From the NCBI GenBank assembly GCA_021826565.1, contig JAKAZJ010000087.1, positions 1 to 7,294 on the forward strand: a DNA stretch of 7,294 nucleotides, read 5' to 3'. Of this stretch, positions 1 through 5,435 are shown in pieces. The translations under genes and the position numbers were made by a program. The stretch is from Pseudomonadota bacterium (lineage in GTDB: Bacteria > Pseudomonadota > Alphaproteobacteria > Acetobacterales > Acetobacteraceae). The notes beneath the pieces are model-generated. The model saw only the letters and a list, made by a program, of their open reading frames with translations. It made no database searches and was not told the origin of the DNA. Position 1 is the stretch's first letter; each line of letters opens with the position of its first letter.

Positions 1-514
1 CTACATGGGCTCGCGCTTCCATCACGGCGCCCCGTTCCGCCGCGCGGTGGAGGAAGGCCTGCTGGACCCCCACCGCGTGATCCAGATCGGCATCCGCGGC
101 ACCACCAACGACCCCGCGATGTGGGCGTTCAGCACCAACAGCGGGATGCGCGTAATCGACATCGACGCCTTCGCCGACATGGGCTGGCGCGAAGCGGCGG
201 CGGAAGCCCGGCGCGTGGTGGGCAGCGGCGCCACCTATCTCTCGTTCGACATCGACAGCCTGGACCCTGCCGAGGCGCCCGGCACCGGCACCCCGGAAGC
301 CGGCGGCATCACCATGCGTGAGGCGCTGCGCCTGCTGCGCGCCCTGCGCGGGGTGGATTTCGTTGGCGCCGACCTGGTGGAGGTCGCCCCGCCTTTCGAT
401 CTGGGGACCCTGACCGCCTTCAACGGCGCGTCGATCCTGTTCGAGGAACTGTGCCTGCTGGCGGAGGCACGGGCCGGGCGAATGACCCTTGTTTTGTCAT
501 CGAATGATGACTAA
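1..514 (+). CDS. speB: Agmatinase/arginase-family ureohydrolase, C-terminal part (5' end outside window)
   Basis: This Mn-dependent hydrolase family releases urea from agmatine or related guanidino compounds in the cytoplasm. The reading frame is already open at base 2, before the first Met at base 5, so the start lies upstream of the window. Visible marks, numbered from that Met, are a GSRFHHGAPFR segment (residues 2-12), typical of the family just after the first metal site, and the second metal-binding signature SFDIDSLDP (80-88) followed by PGTGTPEAGG. Asp82 and Asp84 would bind the two Mn ions. The upstream GGDH and DAHxD motifs must lie outside the window. The C-terminus is complete, ending in a short acidic tail and TAA. 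Substrate cannot be fixed from this fragment: guanidinobutyrase or guanidinopropionase are close alternatives, so the symbol is provisional. Confidence 0.85.
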   Translation, partial: YMGSRFHHGAPFRRAVEEGLLDPHRVIQIGIRGTTNDPAMWAFSTNSGMRVIDIDAFADMGWREAAAEARRVVGSGATYLSFDIDSLDPAEAPGTGTPEAGGITMREALRLLRALRGVDFVGADLVEVAPPFDLGTLTAFNGASILFEELCLLAEARAGRMTLVLSSNDD

Positions 515-517
515 ATC
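489..517 (+). promoter_or_regulatory. Candidate vapBC promoter
   Basis: TTGTTT at 489-494 could serve as a -35 box and TAAATC at 512-517 as a weak -10 box, with a 17-base spacer. This places a start of transcription about 15-20 bases before the vapB start codon. The spacer is filled by the palindrome listed separately. Box matches are partial, so this is a tentative reading supported mainly by position and spacing. Confidence 0.3.
496..511. promoter_or_regulatory. Perfect 6-4-6 palindrome, candidate VapBC operator
   Basis: GTCATC, a GAAT spacer and GATGAC form a perfect inverted repeat ending 30 bases before the vapB start. Ribbon-helix-helix antitoxins of the VapB type bind short palindromes at their own promoter, and this one fills the spacer of the candidate promoter. 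It lies within the last codons of the upstream ureohydrolase, so it could alternatively be a small hairpin at the end of that message, though no T tract follows it. Confidence 0.4.
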
Positions 518-530
518 CGTGCCTCTAATC

Positions 531-534
531 GGAG
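531..534 (+). promoter_or_regulatory. Ribosome binding site for vapB
   Basis: GGAG lies 7 bases before the GTG at 542 and supports that non-ATG start. No other start in this frame gives a full ribbon-helix-helix N-terminus. Confidence 0.6.
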
Positions 535-541
535 TCTCACC

Positions 542-739
542 GTGCGCACCACCCTCGCCCTCGATGACGCCGCCGTCGCCAAGGCCCAGGCGTTCACCGG
601 CCTCCAGGAAAAATCCGCCCTGGTCCGCGAGGCTCTCGCCGCGCTGATCGAACGCGAAAGCGCACGCCGCCTGGCGCGGCTAGGCGGGACCGAACCCGAT
701 CTGGTCGCGTCACCGCGCCGCCGCGATCCGGCCGCGTGA
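542..739 (+). CDS. vapB: VapB-family type II antitoxin (ribbon-helix-helix)
   Basis: A 65-residue antitoxin that would bind and block the VapC toxin encoded next to it and repress their shared promoter. The N-terminus MRTTLALDD is the DNA-contacting beta strand of the ribbon-helix-helix fold, followed by two helices (about residues 9-18 and 23-40). The segment EKSALVREALAALIERE (residues 23-39) is characteristic of the VapB family typed by DUF2191. The tail after residue 40 is arginine-rich with a GGTEPDL segment, the part expected to wrap the toxin. Translation starts at GTG with GGAG seven bases upstream. The gene shares GTGA with vapC, so the two are translationally coupled. Length and composition are normal for the family and no lesion is visible. 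Confidence 0.9.
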   Translation: MRTTLALDDAAVAKAQAFTGLQEKSALVREALAALIERESARRLARLGGTEPDLVASPRRRDPAA

Positions 740-1095
740 TTCTGGTCGATACTGCGATCTGGGTTGATCACCTGCGCGCCGGCGATCCGGACCTGATCCA
801 GGCATTGCAGCGGGCCGCGATCCTGATCCACCCGTTCGTGATCGGCGAATTGGCGCTGGGCACGCTGCGCCAGCGGACGCTAATCCTGGCGCTGCTGGCC
901 GATCTGCCGCGCGCGGCGGTGGCGACCGACGCCGAAGTTTTGGGCTTCATCGACCGCCACGGCCTGGCCGGGCGCGGGATCGGCTACGTGGACGCGCATC
1001 TGCTGGCTGCGACCTGCCTCACCGCGGATGCGCGCCTGTGGACGCGCGACCGGCGCTTGGCCGAGATGGCGACCGCGTTGGGCGTGGCGGTTTAG
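736..1095 (+). CDS. vapC: VapC-family PIN-domain toxin ribonuclease
   Basis: A 119-residue single PIN domain, expected to be a Mg-dependent endoribonuclease that cuts tRNA or rRNA when freed from VapB. The acidic active-site set is intact: Asp5 (ILVDTAIWVDHL), Glu38 (VIGELALG), Asp86 (GYVDAHLLAA) and Asp105 (LWTRDRRL). The start is GTG within the GTGA overlap with vapB, and no convincing Shine-Dalgarno precedes it, so expression probably depends on coupling to antitoxin translation. The protein is complete, close to the lower end of usual VapC length, and appears functional. It ends 84 bases before the convergent end of the minus-strand operon. Its RNA target cannot be told from sequence. Confidence 0.92.
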   Translation: MILVDTAIWVDHLRAGDPDLIQALQRAAILIHPFVIGELALGTLRQRTLILALLADLPRAAVATDAEVLGFIDRHGLAGRGIGYVDAHLLAATCLTADARLWTRDRRLAEMATALGVAV

Positions 1096-1106
1096 TGCCC
1101 TGCCCA

Positions 1107-1137
1107 TGACATTCGCTGCCCTTCGCCGCGAATGTCA
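1107..1137. terminator. Inverted repeat between convergent genes, possible bidirectional terminator
   Basis: TGACATTCGC (1107-1116) pairs perfectly with GCGAATGTCA (1128-1137) around an 11-base loop. One mismatch outside the stem is followed by two more G-C pairs (1104-1105 with 1139-1140). It begins 12 bases after the vapC stop and lies about 45 bases beyond the stop of the opposing operon. No T tract follows on either strand, so if it ends transcription it is not a classical intrinsic terminator. It could instead be a 3'-end stabiliser or a dispersed repeat unit. Confidence 0.4.
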
Positions 1138-1179
1138 GGGATCAGAAGGCCACTGAAAACAAAGGGGCAGCGCGCCGGT

Positions 1180-1539
1180 TCAGTCTGCGCCGAGCACCGC
1201 GCGCACGATGTGATGGCGGTTGCTGGTGAACGGCCTGACCTCGGCCGGCCAGCGGCCCTGCTCCCCGGCCGCGGCCCAGGCGGCGCTGTTCAGCACGTCC
1301 GGGTGGTCAATCTCGTAGATCGCGACGTAGCGCGGCGCGCCGTCCCCGGTCAGAGGTTTTTGTTGCCCGGCCAGGGTGAAGCTGGCCGGACGGGTGCAGA
1401 GACGGGTGACGCCCCGCACGCCCGGGACCTTGCTTAGCAGCGGAACGTGCTCCTGGTCATAGACTTCGTTGAACAGGGCTTCCTTTTCGGGGGCGACGTC
1501 CATGCTGACGATGAAGACGTAGCCGGTGGTGATCGGCAT
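1180..1539 (-). CDS. Small dimeric alpha/beta-barrel (EthD/DUF4286-like) protein
   Basis: A 119-residue soluble protein with no signal peptide or membrane segment. It opens with a hydrophobic strand (GYVFIVSMDV, residues 6-15), then a helix and the segment YDQEHVPLLSKVPGV (27-41), the Y-x-x-E-H-x-P pattern seen in the EthD/DUF4286 type of dimeric ferredoxin-like alpha/beta barrels. A second strand pair around RYVAIYEID (70-78) and a His-rich C-terminal strand (NRHHIVRAV) follow. The start at 1539 was chosen because GAGG lies 5 bases upstream. The frame runs open further back but only as an out-of-frame overlap of the lyase gene. It is last in the operon, 26 bases after that gene. Relatives commonly accompany catabolic enzymes, but no reaction can be assigned; a ligand-binding or small isomerase/decarboxylase-like role is possible. 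Confidence 0.75.
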   Translation of the reverse strand: MPITTGYVFIVSMDVAPEKEALFNEVYDQEHVPLLSKVPGVRGVTRLCTRPASFTLAGQQKPLTGDGAPRYVAIYEIDHPDVLNSAAWAAAGEQGRWPAEVRPFTSNRHHIVRAVLGAD

Positions 1540-1565
1540 GATGGCCTCGCTGCGATGAACCGGGT

Positions 1566-2513
1566 TTAGGCGGCGCGGGAAAGCCGGTCGGCCGCCAACC
1601 CCGCTTCGGTCAATGCGGCACGCAACCGCGCGCGCTCGGCGGCGCCGATGCGCAGCAGCGGCGGGCGCACCACGGCGTGGGAAAGCCGGCCCAGCAGGAC
1701 CAGACATTCCTTCATCCGGTTATGCATATCAAGCGCGGGGGCGGCGTAGAATGCCTCGGCCAGCGGATGGATGCGCTCGTTGACGGCACGCGCCTGCGCC
1801 AGATCGCCGGCCTGGATCGCGCGCCACAGCGCCACATGCAGTTCCGGGATCACGCTGCCGGAACCGGACAGCAGCCCGTTGCAGCCCATGGTCAGGGACG
1901 CCATCAGCCAGGCGCTGTGGGTGGTCAGGACGTTGACCGGGCGCGGCAGGGATTGCAGCGCGCGGATCTGGCGTTCGTGCAGCGCGGGATCGTTGCACCA
2001 ATCCTTGATCGCGCGGATCGACGGGATCGCTTCCGCCAGCCGCAGCAGGGTGTCCAGCGGATAGGACAGGGTGGATCGTTCCGGATATGCGAACACGATC
2101 AGCGGAAGGTCAGTCGCGCTCGCGATTTCGCTGAAATGCGCGCGCGCCATCTCCGGCCGCGCCTGTCCACCCATGGCGAATACCTGCGAGGGGAATACCA
2201 GCAAGGCCGAAGCACCTTCGGCCGCGGCCGTGCGCGCGATACGGGCAGCGTTGGCGCTGCCGTCCGCCCAGACGCCGGAGATGATCGGCAGTCGGTCGCC
2301 GATTTCCGCCAAGGTCAGCGCCAGGACGCGCTGCTGTTCGGCCTCGGTGCAGGCGTGGACCTCGGAGGCGTGGCCGTTGACGGTGATCGCGGAGATGCCG
2401 TCAGTGGCAGCGACATGGCGCAGGTGACGGCTTGTCTCGGCTTCGTCGATCGAGAAATCGTCGTGGAAGGCAAGGAGCGTGGCCGGAATGACGCCGTGGG
2501 GGACGAAACTCAT
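1566..2513 (-). CDS. Dihydrodipicolinate synthase/N-acetylneuraminate lyase-superfamily protein (class I aldolase-type)
   Basis: A 315-residue TIM-barrel enzyme of the DapA/NanA superfamily, which forms a Schiff base between a 2-oxoacid and an active-site lysine. The lysine is Lys170 (RAIKDWCND) and the usual tyrosine is Tyr143 (IVFAYPERST). The canonical GTTGE loop is replaced by GHASE (47-51), so the proton-relay threonine of true DapA is missing. The substrate arginine, five residues after the tyrosine in E. coli DapA (YNVPSR), is here only three residues after it (Arg146). These differences argue against lysine biosynthesis and for a catabolic lyase or dehydratase acting on another 2-oxoacid. 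ATG is preceded by AGGAGG at a 5-base spacing. It lies 19 bases after the 2-oxoacid oxidoreductase beta gene, suggesting co-transcription. Length is slightly above the usual 290-300 residues. Confidence 0.88.
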   Translation of the reverse strand: MSFVPHGVIPATLLAFHDDFSIDEAETSRHLRHVAATDGISAITVNGHASEVHACTEAEQQRVLALTLAEIGDRLPIISGVWADGSANAARIARTAAAEGASALLVFPSQVFAMGGQARPEMARAHFSEIASATDLPLIVFAYPERSTLSYPLDTLLRLAEAIPSIRAIKDWCNDPALHERQIRALQSLPRPVNVLTTHSAWLMASLTMGCNGLLSGSGSVIPELHVALWRAIQAGDLAQARAVNERIHPLAEAFYAAPALDMHNRMKECLVLLGRLSHAVVRPPLLRIGAAERARLRAALTEAGLAADRLSRAA

Positions 2514-2518
2514 GGCAG

Positions 2519-2524
2519 CCTCCT
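2519..2524 (-). promoter_or_regulatory. Strong ribosome binding site for the lyase gene
   Basis: On the minus strand AGGAGG sits 5 bases before the ATG at 2513. It is the strongest Shine-Dalgarno in the operon, so this gene can be translated efficiently without coupling to the upstream beta-subunit gene. Confidence 0.7.
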
Positions 2525-2532
2525 GTTCCCGG

Positions 2533-3588
2533 TCAGCGCAGCCCGGCGTTGATCTTGTCCAGGGCGGCGGCGCCGGGGATCAAGGCCGCCTCATCCAGCG
2601 CGTTGAACGGCGTGTCCACCGTGTTCAGATGCTCGTGCAGATCGCGCGGATCGGGGTCCACATACAGCAGGCCGGTGACGATCTCGCCCTCGGCATGGCG
2701 CCGGTGCATGTAGTCCATCGCCGCCACACGGTCATGCACGTCGTAATCGTCGGCCAGTTTGCGCAGGCGCAGCCAGGTGCCGTCATGCTGCTGCACGGTC
2801 TCCACCGTGCCCGGCGCGTAATTCACCGCGATCGGCGCGCGACCCTCGATCAGGTCCAGGTAGTTCACCGCCTCGTTATGCTCGCGTACGAAATCGTAGC
2901 TTTTGGTGGAGCCTTCGTGGTTGTTGAACGCGACGCAAGGGGAGATGCAGTCGATGAAGGCGGCGCCCCGGTGCAGGATCGCCGCCTCGATCAGCGGCAC
3001 CAGCTGCGCCTTGTCGCCCGAGAAGCTGCGCGCCACGAACGTGGCGCCGAGTTGCAGCGCCATGCCCACCATGTCGATCGCCTCGTCGGCGTTCACCACG
3101 CCGCGCTTCGACTTCGCCCCCTTGTCGGAGGTGGCCGAGAACTGCCCCTTGGTCAGCCCATAGACGCCATTGTTCTCGACGATATAGACCATGTTGATGC
3201 CGCGCCGCATGGCGTGGGCGAACTGGCCGATGCCGATGGAGGCCGAATCGCCGTCGCCGGACACGCCCAGATAGATCAGGTCGCGGTTGGCCAGATTGGC
3301 GCCGGTCAGCACCGACGGCATCCGCCCATGCACCGAATTGAACCCGTGCGAGGCCCCGAGAAAATACGTGGGCGTCTTCGAGGAGCAGCCGATCCCGGAC
3401 AGTTTCGCGATCCGGTGCGGCGGCAGGTCGAGCTCGAAACACGCCCGCACGATCGCGGCGCTGATCGAATCATGTCCGCAGCCGGCGCACAGGGTAGAAA
3501 TCGCGCCTTCGTAATCGCGCCGGGTAAACCCCAGCGCATTCTTGCCCAGCGCCGGATGGGAGAGTTTCGGCTTCGGCAGATAGGTCAT
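2533..3588 (-). CDS. korB: 2-oxoacid:acceptor oxidoreductase beta subunit (2-oxoglutarate:ferredoxin oxidoreductase type)
   Basis: The 351-residue catalytic beta subunit binds thiamine diphosphate and one 4Fe-4S cluster and, with the alpha subunit, converts a 2-oxoacid plus CoA to acyl-CoA, CO2 and two low-potential electrons. Cluster cysteines fit Cys34 and Cys37 (LCAGCGH), Cys68 (GIGCSS) and Cys218 (ISPCVAF), the four-cysteine spacing of archaeal and bacterial OFORs. The thiamine motif runs from GDGD (111-114) to ENN (138-140). GVYGLTKGQFS (141-151) and SPCVAFNNHEGS are hallmarks of the KorB group. Lys71 and Leu145 fall where Sulfolobus OFOR has residues linked to 2-oxoglutarate use. The gene overlaps korA in ATGA and has AGGGGA six bases before its ATG. 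2-Oxoglutarate is the best guess; broader 2-oxoacid use is possible. Confidence 0.93.
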   Translation of the reverse strand: MTYLPKPKLSHPALGKNALGFTRRDYEGAISTLCAGCGHDSISAAIVRACFELDLPPHRIAKLSGIGCSSKTPTYFLGASHGFNSVHGRMPSVLTGANLANRDLIYLGVSGDGDSASIGIGQFAHAMRRGINMVYIVENNGVYGLTKGQFSATSDKGAKSKRGVVNADEAIDMVGMALQLGATFVARSFSGDKAQLVPLIEAAILHRGAAFIDCISPCVAFNNHEGSTKSYDFVREHNEAVNYLDLIEGRAPIAVNYAPGTVETVQQHDGTWLRLRKLADDYDVHDRVAAMDYMHRRHAEGEIVTGLLYVDPDPRDLHEHLNTVDTPFNALDEAALIPGAAALDKINAGLR

Positions 3589-5435
3589 GGCGTGTCCCCT
3601 TTCGCTGCCGCCGCGATCGCCCCGGCGATGAAGCGCGCGGTGATCGGCGAGCCGTCGTAGTGCAGGATGCGGATCAGTTTCTTCGGATCGGCGTCGAGCT
3701 CGTTCACCAACAGGGTACGCAGCTGCGCGTCCCGGTTTTGTTCGACCACGAACACCTTGTCATGGGCGTCGATGAACGCCGCGACGTCGTCGTGGAATGG
3801 GAAGCCGCGGACCCGCAGCAGATCGACCGGCACATCCTGCGTGACCAGCAAGGCGTCGGCCTCGGTCATCGCCGGGCTGGTAGAGCCGTAATAGATTACG
3901 CCCAGCCGGGTTGGCTGCGCGGCGGGATGCGCGATCGGCGCGGGCACCAGGCTGCGGGCGGTGGCGTGCTTCTTCAGCAGCCGCTCCATGTTGTCCTGAT
4001 ACGCCGGGCCTTCTTCGGTGTAGCGCGCGTAGCGGTCCTTGGAAGTGCCGCGGGTGAAGAAGGCCCCGCGCGTCGGGTGCGTGCCGGGGTAGGTGCGATA
4101 GGTGATGCCGTCCCCGTCCACGTCCAGGTAGCGGCCGAAATCCTTGCCGGCGGACAGATCCTCGGCGGTCATCACCTTGCCGCGGTCCATCGGCCGCTGG
4201 TCATCCCAGGCGAATGGCGCGCAGAGCCGTTCGTTCATGCCGATATCGAGGTCCAACATGACAAACACCGGCGTCTGCAACCGATCCGCCAGATCGAATG
4301 CCTGCGCGCCCATGGTGAAGCATTCATGCGGGTCTTCCGGGAACAGCAGGACGTGCTTGGTATCGCCATGCGAGGCATAGGCGCAGGCCAGCACATCGCA
4401 TTGCTGCGTGCGCGTCGGCATTCCCGTGGACGGCCCGGCGCGCTGCACATCGAACACCACCGCCGGGATCTCGGCGAAATAGGCCAGCCCAAAAAACTCC
4501 TGCATCAATGAGATGCCCGGACCGGAGGTGGCGGTAAAGGCCCGCGCCCCGTTCCACGCCGCGCCGATCACCATGCCGATCGAGGCGAGCTCGTCCTCGG
4601 CCTGCACGATCGCGAACCGGTGCTTGCCGGTTTCCTTGTCGATGCGGAAGCGGTGGCAGTAGCGCCCGAACGCCTCGGCGAGCGACGAAGACGGCGTGAT
4701 CGGATACCAGGCCGCGACGGTGGCCCCGCCATACACCGCGCCCAGCGCGGCGGCGGCGTTGCCTTCGATGGAAATACGCGCGCCCACCGCGTCCGCCCGG
4801 CGCACGCGCAGCCCGATCGGGCAGGTCAGATGTTCCAGCGCGTAGTCGCGCCCCATGTGCAGCGCCGCCACGTTGGGGGCAATCAGCGCGTCCTTGCCGC
4901 GGAACTGTTCGGAGAACAATGCCTCGATCGCGGCCGGATCGATGTCCAGCAGCGCCGACAGCGCGCCGACATACACAATGTTCTTGAATAACTGGCGCTG
5001 CCGCGAATCGGTATAGGCGCGATTGGTCAGCTCGGTCAGCGGCATGCCCAGACGCACGATATCGGGGCGGAATTTCGATTCCGGCAGTGGCTTGGTGGAA
5101 TCGTAGAACAAATACCCGCCCGGCTCGATGGACTTCACGTCCTGGTCCCAGGTCTGCGGGTTCATCGCCACCATCAGATCGACGCCGCCGCGCGCGCCAA
5201 GATGCCCGGCCTCGGTCACCCGCACCTCATACCAGGTCGGCAGTCCCTGGATGTTGGAGGGGAAGATGTTGCGCGGTGCCACCGGCACGCCCATGCGCAG
5301 GATCGCCTTGCCGAACAGCGTGTTGGCGCTGGCCGAACCGGACCCGTTCACATTGGCGAATTTGACGACGAAATCATTCACCCGCTCGATCCCGCGCACG
5401 GGATCGGAAGCGGCGTCGATCAGAGCCTGTGACAT
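3585..5435 (-). CDS. korA: 2-oxoacid:acceptor oxidoreductase alpha subunit (fused gamma-alpha)
   Basis: A 616-residue protein uniting the gamma domain (about residues 20-200; NGSGSAS at 30-36 and GHLGARGGVD at 77-86) with the alpha pyrimidine-binding domain. The alpha part shows YPITPSSS (244-251), the conserved substrate/CoA motif, then TSGPG (303-307), and QRAGPSTGMPTRTQQ (331-345), in which Arg342 corresponds to the arginine that holds the substrate carboxylate. The C-terminal third (about 510-616) is the usual Rossmann-like domain. The order gamma then alpha and the separate beta gene are standard for KorAB enzymes. The start overlaps the last 16 bases of the upstream flavoprotein gene and is preceded by a run of seven Gs, which may act as a weak Shine-Dalgarno. 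No lesion is visible and key motifs are intact. It forms an alpha-beta dimer or heterotetramer with the downstream subunit. Confidence 0.93.
   Translation of the reverse strand: MSQALIDAASDPVRGIERVNDFVVKFANVNGSGSASANTLFGKAILRMGVPVAPRNIFPSNIQGLPTWYEVRVTEAGHLGARGGVDLMVAMNPQTWDQDVKSIEPGGYLFYDSTKPLPESKFRPDIVRLGMPLTELTNRAYTDSRQRQLFKNIVYVGALSALLDIDPAAIEALFSEQFRGKDALIAPNVAALHMGRDYALEHLTCPIGLRVRRADAVGARISIEGNAAAALGAVYGGATVAAWYPITPSSSLAEAFGRYCHRFRIDKETGKHRFAIVQAEDELASIGMVIGAAWNGARAFTATSGPGISLMQEFFGLAYFAEIPAVVFDVQRAGPSTGMPTRTQQCDVLACAYASHGDTKHVLLFPEDPHECFTMGAQAFDLADRLQTPVFVMLDLDIGMNERLCAPFAWDDQRPMDRGKVMTAEDLSAGKDFGRYLDVDGDGITYRTYPGTHPTRGAFFTRGTSKDRYARYTEEGPAYQDNMERLLKKHATARSLVPAPIAHPAAQPTRLGVIYYGSTSPAMTEADALLVTQDVPVDLLRVRGFPFHDDVAAFIDAHDKVFVVEQNRDAQLRTLLVNELDADPKKLIRILHYDGSPITARFIAGAIAAAAKGDTP

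Noticed and set aside
1540..1707. N-terminal extension of the small barrel protein to 175 residues
   Set aside because: The extra 56 residues are Arg/Ala/Pro-rich, overlap the lyase gene out of frame, and the start at 1539 has a good ribosome site and a natural first beta strand.
1566..2513. Calling the lyase gene dapA (lysine biosynthesis)
   Set aside because: The GTTGE loop threonines are absent and the substrate arginine spacing differs, while the context is a 2-oxoacid oxidoreductase operon rather than lysine or cell-wall genes.
1677..2552. Plus-strand open frame of 291 codons opposite the lyase
   Set aside because: Antisense to a well-supported Schiff-base lyase gene; low-complexity Arg/Gln/Gly composition and no motif.
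2479..3660. Long plus-strand open frame of 393 codons opposite the beta subunit and lyase start
   Set aside because: It lies antisense to korB, which has complete family motifs. Its translation is rich in Arg, His, Val and Gln with no recognisable domain, as expected for a shadow frame in GC-rich DNA.
3660..4511. Plus-strand open frame of 283 codons opposite the alpha subunit
   Set aside because: Antisense to korA, which shows all expected motifs; arises from the absence of stops in high-GC codons.
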